Source: Alkalinema sp. CACIAM 70d
GTDB taxonomy: Bacteria; Cyanobacteriota; Cyanobacteriia; Leptolyngbyales; Leptolyngbyaceae
DNA: 64,000 bases
Reading direction: 5' to 3'
Assembly: GCA_002148405.1 (NCBI GenBank)
Contig: MUGG01000012.1
Span: 25,126-89,125 of the forward strand
In this document: piece by piece, positions 36,849-45,346 of the stretch
How the letters are laid out: every line of letters starts with the position of its first letter
Numbering within the stretch: the stretch's first letter is position 1
Notes under the pieces: model-generated
What the model saw: only the letters and a program-made list of their open reading frames with translations
Told to the model about the DNA's origin: nothing
Database searches by the model: none
Position numbers and translations under genes: made by a program

Positions 36849-36867
36849 GATCGAGCAACGCTCGATC
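36849..36867. terminator. Hairpin downstream of leuB
   Basis: GATCGAGC (36849-36856) and GCTCGATC (36860-36867) form a perfect stem with an AAC loop, about 30 bases after the leuB stop. There is no long T-run on the leuB strand, so its strength as a terminator is uncertain. Confidence 0.45.
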
Positions 36868-36894
36868 CCCGCAATGCCCGATCGTGACGGGGAA

Positions 36895-37974
36895 CTATCC
36901 GATTGCCGCTAGGATCGCCTCGCCCATCCCTTGGCAGCCCACCGCAATCATCCCGTCCGACATAATGTCCCCGGTGCGATAGCCCTGGTCGAGGACTTTG
37001 ACAACTGCTTGTTCGATCGCGTCTGCCGCCGCTGCTTCGTTTAGGTCATAGCGCAACATCATCGCTGCACTGAGGATCTGGGCGAGGGGGTTGGCCTTGT
37101 CCTGTCCAGCGATGTCAGGAGCCGATCCATGGACGGGTTCGTACAAGCCCGGTCTGGCGGAACTGAGGCTAGCGGAGGGCAACATGCCGATACTGCCCGT
37201 CAGCATGGCCGCTGCATCGGAGAGAATGTCGCCAAACAGATTGCCCGTGACGATTGTGTCAAATTGCTTGGGATTACGCACCAACTGCATGGCCGCATTG
37301 TCCACGTACATGTGGGTCAGTTCTACGTCAGGGTAGTCCGCTGCCAGGACAGTGATGCGATCGCGCCACAGTTGCGACACTTCCAGCACATTAGCCTTAT
37401 CTACGGAACATAGCTTTTTGCGGCGTTTCTGGGCGGTTTCAAAGGCCACCCGACCGATGCGATCGATCTCCGATTCGCTGTAGACCATGGTGTTAAACCC
37501 ACGCTTTTCGCCCGTTTCCGTTTCCACGACACCGCGTGGCTGACCGAAGTAGATGCCGCCCGTCAGTTCCCGCACCACCATGATGTCCACGCCCTCGACG
37601 ATCTCCCGCTTGAGGCTGGACGCATCGACTAACTGGGGCAGAATCGTGGCCGGACGCAAATTCGCAAATAAACCCAAACCTGCCCGGAGCGCTAATAACC
37701 CCGTTTCGGGGCGTTGGTGCCGGGGCAACGTATCCCACTTGTAGCCGCCGATCGCGGCCAGCAGGACAGAATCACTTTGTTTACAGGTTTCCAAGGTGGC
37801 AGCAGGCAATGGCTCGCCCGTCGCATCAATGGCCGCTCCACCCACAAGCGCTTCCTGAAACTCAAACGTGATACTAAACTTTTCACCAATGCGCTTTAGC
37901 ACCTGAACCGCGATCGCCATAATTTCAGGGCCAATGCCGTCTCCAGGAAGCAGCGTAATGCGGTAGCTTGCCAT
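36895..37974 (-). CDS. leuB: 3-isopropylmalate dehydrogenase
   Basis: The 359-residue NAD-dependent enzyme performs the third step of leucine synthesis. It begins [20 protein letters not shown], then has [30 protein letters not shown] (the leuB-type loop, as opposed to icd), the catalytic region [42 protein letters not shown] and [19 protein letters not shown] (NAD binding). Length is normal. ATG 37974 fits the conserved start. It stands alone with no other leu gene near it. Confidence 0.97.
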   Translation of the reverse strand: MASYRITLLPGDGIGPEIMAIAVQVLKRIGEKFSITFEFQEALVGGAAIDATGEPLPAATLETCKQSDSVLLAAIGGYKWDTLPRHQRPETGLLALRAGLGLFANLRPATILPQLVDASSLKREIVEGVDIMVVRELTGGIYFGQPRGVVETETGEKRGFNTMVYSESEIDRIGRVAFETAQKRRKKLCSVDKANVLEVSQLWRDRITVLAADYPDVELTHMYVDNAAMQLVRNPKQFDTIVTGNLFGDILSDAAAMLTGSIGMLPSASLSSARPGLYEPVHGSAPDIAGQDKANPLAQILSAAMMLRYDLNEAAAADAIEQAVVKVLDQGYRTGDIMSDGMIAVGCQGMGEAILAAIG

Positions 37975-38168
37975 GATTGTCCTTCGCAGATCCTTCGCAA
38001 ATTTTCCGTTCTTCACCTTAGAGGAAAAGGGATCCTAGAAGCAATCAATTTAAACATTAGGAAGATTTTAAAATTGGAGTGTAGCGTAGGCGTGAATAGC
38101 ATGAAGAGCGACAAAGCTAGGTTCAGCTGACGAGTGAAACTGCTTCAGTCCGATCGTTAAGATTGTGT

Positions 38169-38504
38169 TTAAGACTGCTTCGCAAACCACTTCAAAGGCT
38201 TGGGATTTTCGGTCTTTGCAGCGGTGGGTTCATTAAAGATGAACGAATCCAGGCGGGTGTCCACGGGCACGGACTTCCGGGGGCTGTCTACTTCGCGCCA
38301 AATGGTGACATGATCCTCATGCTCAACCAATAGACAATCGATACCTTGGGATTGACTCTCTCGACAGAGGGTCATGGCCGCAGCATAAACTCGTTTTGAG
38401 AAGGTTTCCCCCCGATGGAACGTCTGGCCGCCAATTTCAAGTCGAGTTTTTCCTCGGTAGGGAATTCTTTGGGTTTCCAACTGTTTTGTCGTCAGAATTA
38501 ACAT
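38169..38504 (-). CDS. Hypothetical soluble protein, cyanobacterial
   Basis: A 111-residue protein, MLILTTKQLETQRIPYRGKT onwards, with RLEIGGQTFHRGETFSKR, a helix around AAAMTLCRESQSQGIDCLLV and EHEDHVTIWRE. It looks like an alpha/beta protein, with a charged C-terminus including DSFIFNEP and PKPLKWF. I do not recognise a named domain. ATG 38504 has GGAG in the preceding bases. It is monocistronic. Confidence 0.7.
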   Translation of the reverse strand: MLILTTKQLETQRIPYRGKTRLEIGGQTFHRGETFSKRVYAAAMTLCRESQSQGIDCLLVEHEDHVTIWREVDSPRKSVPVDTRLDSFIFNEPTAAKTENPKPLKWFAKQS

Positions 38505-38745
38505 ACTCAGCTCCTTGCAAAACAAAAATGATTCCAAAAAGATTAAAGTTGGATTGAAACAAATAGAAATCTAAATTAATTGAAATCAACCTTTGAGATC
38601 AATTTGAAATCAATTTGAGATCAATGTTAAGGACAACTCTTGAGAAATCTTAGAAAGGAATCTGAGAAGTGACTAAGAAGATTAGTTAAGTATGTCTAGC
38701 ATTCAGCTTTATTAGAACACTTTAAGAAATCCCAGGAAGTCTACC

Positions 38746-39810
38746 TTAGGGTGTATCTCTAGGCCTATCTTGCGGAAATTTCTGCACTGTTCCCCCCAAT
38801 CCCTGAACAATTAGTTGCGTATTAGCAACCAGCATGCCGACGTAGGAATCGCCGGCTTCGCCTGGAACGCCGATCGAATCTGCGAACAACGGTTTTTCCG
38901 CTAATTTAACCTTGGCTTCTTCCGCAACGGTTTCAATCAGTGCGGGATTAATGGCGGTTTCCGCAAAAATGGTGGGTACACCAGCCGACCGAATCGCTTG
39001 TACCAATTGCTTGACCGTTTGGGCACTGGGTTGTTCTTCGGTACTAATGCCGATCAAGGTTCCGGCAACTGTCAATCCGTAGGCTTGGGCGTAGTATTGA
39101 AAGGCATCGTGGGTGGTGACCAGTTTGCGTCTTTCTGGTGGCAGGGTTTGGATTTGGTCAGCAATCCAGCGATCGAGGCGTTGCAGTTCAGACAGCAAAG
39201 CTTGCGCGTTTTGGGTAAAGCGATCGCGGTTCTGCGGTTGGAGTTGGATTAGCTCATCGCGAATAGTTTCCACCATCCGCATGGCATTTCGAGCATTACC
39301 CCAAATGTGGGGATCCGGTACCGTCTCTCCTTCTTTGTCTAATTTTAGGGGCGTAATCACTTCACCTACGGGAACTTTTTTAGCTTTCAGGGCATTAGCC
39401 TGCATGAGCCGAATTAATCCCGGTTCTAAGTTATAGCCGTTGTAGAGCACGAGATCAGCCTTTTCCAACGTGACCGTGTCGCGGGGGATCGGCTCATAGG
39501 TGTGGGGATCATCCCCCGGTTTCAAGATACCCTGGAGGTCAATGTCGTCTTTGCCAATGCGATGGGTTAAGTCCGCCAAAATCGTGCTAGTAGCGACCAC
39601 CCTGGGCTTCTGGGGCTTCTGGGATGAGGATCCGCTGATCTGACAGCTGGCCAGTCCGATCGCCAGTAAGCCCCCCATCACACCCAACAGCGATCGTCTT
39701 GTCCATCGTGGGGAGTGAGCTCGAGTTGTGAGCGATCGAGTAGAACCTGTTGTAAACCTTGGGACAAGACTCACGGAGGAACGAAACCGAGAAGGCAGAG
39801 GAGACGACAT
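38746..39810 (-). CDS. Zinc/manganese ABC transporter substrate-binding lipoprotein
   Basis: A 354-residue cluster A-I binding protein. The N-terminus carries a twin Arg (TRRSLLGVMGG, Arg38-Arg39) and a lipobox LASC with Cys56, so it is exported as a lipoprotein. Putative metal ligands are His103 (DDPHTYEP), His168 (DPHIWGN), His234 (TTHDAFQYY) and Asp311 (ADSIG). The third ligand is His rather than the Glu seen in Synechocystis MntC, which is closer to TroA/ZnuA-like zinc-capable sites (family knowledge). It is divergent from the ATPase and permease genes, which complete the transporter. No Zur or Mn-sensor gene is adjacent. Confidence 0.88.
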   Translation of the reverse strand: MSSPLPSRFRSSVSLVPRFTTGSTRSLTTRAHSPRWTRRSLLGVMGGLLAIGLASCQISGSSSQKPQKPRVVATSTILADLTHRIGKDDIDLQGILKPGDDPHTYEPIPRDTVTLEKADLVLYNGYNLEPGLIRLMQANALKAKKVPVGEVITPLKLDKEGETVPDPHIWGNARNAMRMVETIRDELIQLQPQNRDRFTQNAQALLSELQRLDRWIADQIQTLPPERRKLVTTHDAFQYYAQAYGLTVAGTLIGISTEEQPSAQTVKQLVQAIRSAGVPTIFAETAINPALIETVAEEAKVKLAEKPLFADSIGVPGEAGDSYVGMLVANTQLIVQGLGGTVQKFPQDRPRDTP

Positions 39811-39852
39811 AGAGATTTTGGAAACAGAGATTTGGGAAACATTGACAAGAAC

Positions 39853-39918
39853 TTTTCATAATCCTTTCATTTTTTGCGCTACATTGGAATTAGGTTTTCA
39901 TAATCCTTTCATTTTTGC
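39853..39918. promoter_or_regulatory. Two 18-bp direct repeats in the divergent metal-transporter promoter
   Basis: TTTTCATAATCCTTTCAT occurs at 39853-39870 and again at 39895-39912, 42 bases apart start to start, close to four helical turns, between the binding-protein gene and the ATPase gene. This is a candidate pair of operator or UP-type sites for the metal regulator. Confidence 0.5.
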
Positions 39919-40133
39919 ACCCTAGATCGGGTTACGTGGCTTGGATTTCTCGATCGGGATTCCTGAGCCTTTCTCCCAATCGCTCATCCTCACAATCGCT
40001 ATTTTTATTTACCGCTATGCTGTCTCTTCCTTGGTTCCCCCTCACCGCTAACCGTGCCTCGAACACCCATTCCCAGCGCCCTGGAGAACGGTCTTTAATC
40101 GGTTTGCCCACAAAATCTCAGGGCCATGATCCC

Positions 40134-40892
40134 ATGGGATCGGAACGCGCTCACGATCGGCCCCAACCCATCCTGCGGGTGAACAACATGACCGTGCGTT
40201 ACCGTAATGTGCTGGCCTTGGAACAGGTGAGTTTTGGGCTGGATGCGGGCAAGATGCTGGGCATTTTGGGGGCGAATGGGGCCGGAAAAAGTACTCTCAT
40301 GAAGGGGATTCTAGGACTGATTCCCACGGTGTCTGGTCAGGTGTTTTACGATGGCCAACCGTTTCAGCAGCAGCGCCATCGTGTCGCCTATGTGCCGCAA
40401 CGCAGTCAAATCGATTGGGCCTATCCTGCGACGGTGTGGGATGTGGTGTTGATGGGGCGGATTCGATCGGCGGGGTGGCTGAGTCCGATTAGTGCGTCGA
40501 GTCGTCGGATTGCGATGGAGGCCTTGGAGCGGTTGGGGATGGTGGATTATCGCGATCGCTCGATCGGGGAGCTTTCTGGCGGACAGCAGCAGCGAGTCTT
40601 TCTGGCGCGGGCAATGACGCAACAGGCGGATTTATTTTTACTAGATGAACCGTTTGTGGGGGTTGACCAGAAAACGCAGACAATTATTTTTGATTTGCTA
40701 CGGGAATTGACCCAGGAAGGGAAAACCATTTTGGTGGTGCACCATGATTTAGGGGCATCGTTGAACCAATTTGATGAATTACTATTACTGAATCGTCATC
40801 TCATTGCCCAAGGCGATCGAACAACGGTCATGACCCCAGAGAATTTGCACCAAGCCTATGGCAGTTTTTTCCAGTTACCTCAAGCTGCCTAG
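40134..40892 (+). CDS. Zinc/manganese ABC transporter ATP-binding protein
   Basis: A roughly 252-residue ATPase. Its domain begins LRVNNMTVRYRN, with Walker A GANGAGKST, YVPQRSQIDWAYPATVWDVV (Q-loop region), signature LSGGQQQR, Walker B LFLLDEPF and the switch His in VVHHDLG. The MntA/ZnuC/TroB subfamily fits. The reading frame is open upstream to 39915, but that part overlaps the direct repeats and is Ser-rich without homology, so I place the start at ATG 40134 (ATG 40017 is a second option). It is followed 30 bases later by the permease gene. Confidence 0.88.
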   Translation: MGSERAHDRPQPILRVNNMTVRYRNVLALEQVSFGLDAGKMLGILGANGAGKSTLMKGILGLIPTVSGQVFYDGQPFQQQRHRVAYVPQRSQIDWAYPATVWDVVLMGRIRSAGWLSPISASSRRIAMEALERLGMVDYRDRSIGELSGGQQQRVFLARAMTQQADLFLLDEPFVGVDQKTQTIIFDLLRELTQEGKTILVVHHDLGASLNQFDELLLLNRHLIAQGDRTTVMTPENLHQAYGSFFQLPQAA

Positions 40893-40922
40893 TATTGTTG
40901 CATTTCGCTGTTAGAGTGCTCT

Positions 40923-41804
40923 GTGATGTTGGACTTATTGAATGCGTTGGTGGAACCGCTGCAATATAGCTTTATGCAGCGATCGTTGATTGTCGCGATT
41001 TTAGTTGGTGTAATTTGTGCGCTGGTGGGCAGTTACCTGATGGTACAGCGATTGGCACTTTTAGGGGATGCTATTAGCCATTCGGTGCTGCCAGGGTTGG
41101 CGATCGCGTTTCTGACGGGAACCAATTTATTTGTCGGGGCTTTTATTGCGGGGATTCTCAGTACTGTCGCGATTACCTGGATTCGTACCCGATCGCCGAT
41201 TAAGGAAGACGCTGCCATGGGGATTGTCTTATCTTCCTTTTTTGCGTTGGGGATTACGCTAATTACAGTTATTCAGAAGAATAATAAAATTGATTTAAAC
41301 CATTTTCTCTTCGGCAACATTCTACAAGTCACCCATCAGGATGTGCGCGACACGGCCATTATTGCCGCGATCGTGATTATTTTAGTCATTGCGCTCTACA
41401 AAGAACTGCTATTCTACACCTTCGATCCACTCTCAGCCCAAGCGACGGGACTACCAGTGCAATGGTTGAATTTTGGCTTGATGGTGTTGATTGCCTTGAC
41501 GATCGTCGCCAGTATGAAAGCCGTTGGCGTAGTCCTGGTTCTCTCATTGCTCATTACACCGGGCGCGACGGCTTATCTGTTGGCACCTCGGTTACACCAA
41601 GTGATGATGATTGGGGCTGTTTTAGCGGTGATTGCCAGTGTGAGCGGTATGTACTTAAGCTATTTCTTTAACTTGCCGTCTGGTGCCGCGATCGTGTTGG
41701 TGATTTCCAGCTTTTTCCTATTGGCGATGCTATTTAGTCCGCGCCATGGTATTTTGACGGAACGGTGGCGAGATCGGCGCTTACCTCCCTCGGAAGCATC
41801 CTAG
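40923..41804 (+). CDS. Zinc/manganese ABC transporter permease
   Basis: A 293-residue ABC-3 family permease with about eight or nine hydrophobic helices. Family marks are GSYLMVQRLALLGDAISHSVLPG and FFALGITLI, the HFLFGNILQV segment, and KAVGVVLVLSLLITPGATAYL. It starts at ATG 40923. With the ATPase and the binding lipoprotein it forms a complete transporter for Mn2+ or Zn2+. It converges on the GntR gene, which starts at 42560 on the other strand. Confidence 0.9.
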   Translation: MMLDLLNALVEPLQYSFMQRSLIVAILVGVICALVGSYLMVQRLALLGDAISHSVLPGLAIAFLTGTNLFVGAFIAGILSTVAITWIRTRSPIKEDAAMGIVLSSFFALGITLITVIQKNNKIDLNHFLFGNILQVTHQDVRDTAIIAAIVIILVIALYKELLFYTFDPLSAQATGLPVQWLNFGLMVLIALTIVASMKAVGVVLVLSLLITPGATAYLLAPRLHQVMMIGAVLAVIASVSGMYLSYFFNLPSGAAIVLVISSFFLLAMLFSPRHGILTERWRDRRLPPSEAS

Positions 41805-41825
41805 AGACTCTCGCTTGAGCTTGGC

Positions 41826-42560
41826 TTATTTTTTCAAGGTAACGGAATAGGCGAGACGATCGCCGCTGGAAAGCGTTTCTCCGCAGAGAATGGGTCGATC
41901 GCCCGTATAAGCGGTATGGTGGTAGACCAAGATGGGACTGCCCAAGGTTAAACCCAAAGCAGCGGCAGTTTCTGAATCTGCTTGGCGACAGGAGAGCAGG
42001 GCATCGATGCGATCGACGCTAATTCCGTGCTGTTCCAAGACGGGAAATGTCATATTTTGCTTCAGTTCCGCTGCAAAGATTTTGCCCAAATCTGGGACAA
42101 GATAGGTAATATCCAAGGCGGCGGCGACTTGATTGACCCTAAGGAACTTTTTCTGAAGGTAAACGTGGGTCATGTCCGGTGGCAGGGCTAAGGTTTGGCG
42201 GACGGAATCCGGTGGTCGGACGGCTTTAAAGACCAAGGTTTGGATGCAAGGGGTCAAGCCTTGGCGGGCCATGTCTTCGTGAAACCAAATAAAGGGGCTC
42301 GAGAGGGAATAGATGGCCCGATCGTGAGTACTAACAAAGACGCCTTTGCCGTGGTGGGATTGGACTAAGCCCTGGTGAACAAGATTGGCGATCGCCCGTC
42401 GGATGGTGATGCGACTGACGGTAAACTGCGCCATCAGTTGGGCTTCGCTGGGTAGTCGATCGCCCGGTTGATAGACCCCAGCTTCAATGTCTGATTGGAG
42501 CTGTTCAGAAATTTGTTGATGTAATGGCAGAGATGCCAAGCGCGATCGAGACAAAGCCAT
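41826..42560 (-). CDS. GntR/HutC-family transcriptional regulator
   Basis: A 244-residue regulator with an N-terminal winged helix (LPLHQQISEQLQSDIEAGVY, the GDRLPSEAQLMAQFTVSRIT recognition helix, RRAIANLVHQG) and a C-terminal UTRA ligand-binding domain (about 95-240; LPPDMTHVYLQKKFLRVN and ILVYHHTAYTGDRPILCGE). HutC-type proteins sense small metabolites and repress catabolic or uptake genes. The neighbours give no obvious target: it is convergent to the metal transporter. Confidence 0.9.
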   Translation of the reverse strand: MALSRSRLASLPLHQQISEQLQSDIEAGVYQPGDRLPSEAQLMAQFTVSRITIRRAIANLVHQGLVQSHHGKGVFVSTHDRAIYSLSSPFIWFHEDMARQGLTPCIQTLVFKAVRPPDSVRQTLALPPDMTHVYLQKKFLRVNQVAAALDITYLVPDLGKIFAAELKQNMTFPVLEQHGISVDRIDALLSCRQADSETAAALGLTLGSPILVYHHTAYTGDRPILCGETLSSGDRLAYSVTLKK

Positions 42561-42665
42561 GGGATCCGCCTAGGGGTCAGTCAAGCAATTTGCAGGATAA
42601 AATTCCTCCAAAAATGAATCGTACTGAATTAACGTCAAGATGGGAATAGCAACCAACGATAAGTT

Positions 42666-42907
42666 ATAGCGACAGCCAAAATCGTCAGGACAAGCCTATT
42701 TGTGCTGACAAATCGTTCAATCCCCCAAATCCACGCACTGATGCGCCGCCGTGCTAGAAATCAGGGGCCTTTGCAAGAATTTGACCGAATTTTCCCTTAT
42801 TAAGGGAGTTAAGGTGGATCGAATCTATCACGTCAATGGATCAAAGTGATATCAAACAGTGATATCACTTTGATATCACTGTTCTCAGATAATTGGCCAC
42901 TGCTATA
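42666..42907. repeat. MITE-like element with TATAGC-type terminal repeats, copy 1
   Basis: The left end is TATAGC-N4-GCC (42666-42678) and the right end GGC-N4-(T)GCTATA, imperfect 13-bp inverted repeats. The sequence AGCCAAAATCGTCAGGACAA follows the left end. The interior contains a decayed GC-rich palindrome (CCCTTATTAAGGGAG) and, at 42842-42881, a set of TGATATCA inverted repeats. It is the same repeat as at 63731-63948. It encodes no protein. Confidence 0.7.
42842..42881. repeat. Overlapping TGATATCA inverted repeats inside the MITE
   Basis: CAAAGTGATATCA (42842-42854) is the reverse complement of TGATATCACTTTG (42860-42872). A second perfect pair, CAGTGATATCA (42857-42867) and TGATATCACTG (42871-42881), overlaps it. 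The central arm can pair with the left or the right one, but not both. Confidence 0.6.
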
Positions 42908-43197
42908 GCTAAGGCTTCTCTACAGCCACTAATTCGAGAAAGGCGTCCAGAATTATTAAATTAGTATCATTACCTACCAAGCTCATCAATACATTGGCGC
43001 AAATAGCAAGATTTTGATGCACGATCGTCATCTTTTTAACAGAAAAATTTTGAAACCGTTGCTTATGACACATTTTTCGTGTCAGAGAGCACTAACAATG
43101 ATACTCACCTATTAACTTTTACTTGAATTCTCTCAATTAAAAAATTCATACTATAAACCCTAGATAATATTTATCTTGCTGCTCTAACGCAATATCT

Positions 43198-44181
43198 ATG
43201 GTTGTTGCCGTGTTTCCGGTTATCTATTCAACGTTAGCCTGTGATGCACTCGCTGATCGAGTTTTGTCACGCTATGCAATCGCGCCGATCCAAAGTTGCG
43301 AGTTTTGGCACCGAGGCTTAAGCGACATCTATGTCGTGGAAACGCTGGATAGTCAGTATGTGCTGCGGGTATCCCATAACCATTGGCGATCGCGAGCAGA
43401 AATTAATTTTGAGCTAGAGTTTCTAGATTTTCTCCATGGACAACGGTTTCCTATTGCCTACCCTCTGCGGACGATCGAGGGGCAGTTATCGGTGGAAATT
43501 CAGGCTCCGGAAGGTTCCCGTTATGCATCATTATTTATCTATGCACCGGGGCAGGTACCCCTTGGGGATTTGAATGTTACCCAAGGCCAAAGCCTAGGAG
43601 CAACAGTGGCAAAGTTACACCACACCAGCTTGGAGTTTCGGCCTAGTGGGCCACCCAAGGTCATGGATTTGAACTATTTGTTGGATCATTCAGTTGCAGC
43701 CATTGAATCCTTTTTGCCAGTGGACGATCGCGCTTGTTTACTGGATGCATCAGCGCAGATTCACCAGCAGTTACAAAATTATGCCAGGGAGTCGCCCTAC
43801 TGGGTTGTCTGCTGGGGCGATGCCCATAGTGGGAATGCCCATTTTACGTCGGATACGCAAATGACGTTGTTTGACTTTGACCAATGTGGCTACAGTTGGC
43901 GATCGTTTGAAATTGCCAAGTTTTTGAAAACTGCTTTAACCGCAGGAACCAGTCGATCGATCCGTCAGGCATTTTTAGCAGGGTATCAATCAGTCCAGCC
44001 TTTGGAAGGATTCGAACTGGAAGCAATCCGAAGCCTTACCCAAGTTGCCTTTATTTGGTCGTGGGCGATTAGTTTAACCCATGCTCGGTGGAATAACTAT
44101 TGTCGTTTAGATGATTACTATTTCCATCAGCGCTTGGAACAGTTAAAGATGTTTCGATCGAATGACTGCTATTTATTTTAG
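43198..44181 (+). CDS. Aminoglycoside phosphotransferase/kinase-fold protein
   Basis: A 327-residue protein of the APH/choline kinase fold. An N-terminal ATP-binding lobe is suggested by LSDIYVVETLDSQYVLRVS. The Brenner-like motif WGDAHSGNAHF places the catalytic Asp, and DFDQCGYSWRSFEIAKFL carries the metal-binding Asp. This resembles kinases such as YihE/SrkA and homoserine kinase type 2, so it may phosphorylate a small molecule or protein; resistance is not implied. Start is ATG 43198. The gene is monocistronic. Confidence 0.85.
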   Translation: MVVAVFPVIYSTLACDALADRVLSRYAIAPIQSCEFWHRGLSDIYVVETLDSQYVLRVSHNHWRSRAEINFELEFLDFLHGQRFPIAYPLRTIEGQLSVEIQAPEGSRYASLFIYAPGQVPLGDLNVTQGQSLGATVAKLHHTSLEFRPSGPPKVMDLNYLLDHSVAAIESFLPVDDRACLLDASAQIHQQLQNYARESPYWVVCWGDAHSGNAHFTSDTQMTLFDFDQCGYSWRSFEIAKFLKTALTAGTSRSIRQAFLAGYQSVQPLEGFELEAIRSLTQVAFIWSWAISLTHARWNNYCRLDDYYFHQRLEQLKMFRSNDCYLF

Positions 44182-44341
44182 AAAAATTAACTTCATGGGT
44201 CACCCTTAAAAAATGCCCCATGTTGACCATCGGGATTAAATTTACCCGGCTCATTTTGGCTTGGCAGGGTTTTAGAGCCCCGATCGATTACGTTAGTTGC
44301 CCAGTGCTAGAATTGTGGTGTTGCAGCTAAGGAGTTCGCCG

Positions 44342-45229
44342 ATGACGCAACCAATCGCCACTAAAGTGCTGCGTTGCATGGGTTCTTTACCGACCATGCA
44401 TGACCTTCCTAGCGATGACCCTTTGGAGTCTGGATTGCCCGACGAATTTCATGGCCTACAGCCGCAATTATTAGCAGAAACATTACGTCTGACGGATTAC
44501 GCTGCCAGTGAAGTGTTTTACGCCTTTGACCTAAATCTTTACTACGACCCGAACAATACGGGCTGGTACAAGCGTCCCGACTGGTTTCTTGTGGTTGGCG
44601 TACCCCGGTTATATCAAGGTAAAACGACCCGTTCCAGTTACGTGACCTGGGATGAGCAAGTGAATCCGGTGCTAGTCATAGAGTTTCTATCCCCTGGCAC
44701 TGAGGCAGAAGATTTGGGACCATTTGCTGCCAAACCCTTACCAGCTATACAACCTGGTAAACCACCGAGCAAGTTTACGGTGTATGAGCAAATTCTGCAA
44801 ATTCCCAACTATATTGTTTTCCATCAAGAGACCAATCAATTGCGTTATTTCCGATTAGTGGATGGGCGTTACACCGAACAAGCTATTGCGCTTGAGAATC
44901 CGTTGATTTGGATTTCTGAGATTGAGTTAGGGTTGGGAATGTGGGAAGGGATGTTTCGAGGGATTCCACAAAGTTGGTTACGGTGGTGTGATAGAGAGGG
45001 TCGTTGGTTACTGACTGAAACCGAGATAGAGCGGCAAGCTAAGGAACGAGAGCGGCAAGCTAAGGAACGAGAACGGCAAGCTAAGGAACGAGAACGGCGA
45101 GCCAAAGAACAGGAACGGCAGGCTAAAGAACAAGCAGAACAAAGGGTGCTGCAAGAACAACAAGCCCGAGCCCGATTGGAAGCCTATCTGCGTTCTCAAG
45201 GTATCGACCCCGACAATCTCCCGGAATAG
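44342..45229 (+). CDS. Uma2-family (DUF820) putative endonuclease with heptad-repeat tail
   Basis: A 295-residue protein whose first about 225 residues are the Uma2 restriction-like PD-(D/E)XK fold: LNLYYDPNNTGWYKRPDWFL (Asp), NPVLVIEFLSPGTEAEDLG (Glu) and KFTVYEQILQIPNYIVFHQ. A charged coiled-coil tail follows, with five near-exact heptads ERQAKER from 21-base DNA repeats at about 45029-45133. ATG 44342 is chosen because AAGGAG lies just before it. Uma2 proteins are very numerous in cyanobacteria, with unproven roles. Confidence 0.88.
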   Translation: MTQPIATKVLRCMGSLPTMHDLPSDDPLESGLPDEFHGLQPQLLAETLRLTDYAASEVFYAFDLNLYYDPNNTGWYKRPDWFLVVGVPRLYQGKTTRSSYVTWDEQVNPVLVIEFLSPGTEAEDLGPFAAKPLPAIQPGKPPSKFTVYEQILQIPNYIVFHQETNQLRYFRLVDGRYTEQAIALENPLIWISEIELGLGMWEGMFRGIPQSWLRWCDREGRWLLTETEIERQAKERERQAKERERQAKERERRAKEQERQAKEQAEQRVLQEQQARARLEAYLRSQGIDPDNLPE

Positions 45230-45346
45230 TACGATCGAGTGCTATGACGACATAGATGCTGTGTATCAACCTCCTTGAGTGTATTCACAAAAGATACGTT
45301 TACGTATTTTCTCAAAAGTTGCTTAACTGATTGCCATTAGAGCACT

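Larger units (their letters stand above)
42561..43197. other. Long spacer containing a MITE
   Basis: This stretch upstream of the kinase gene holds the repeat at 42666-42907 and AT-rich sequence after it. Just before 43198 the sequence is a likely promoter and leader. No gene is supported. Confidence 0.4.

Noticed and set aside
43198..44181. Antibiotic resistance gene
   Set aside because: The fold is APH-like but shared with many metabolic kinases; there is no mobile context or substrate evidence.
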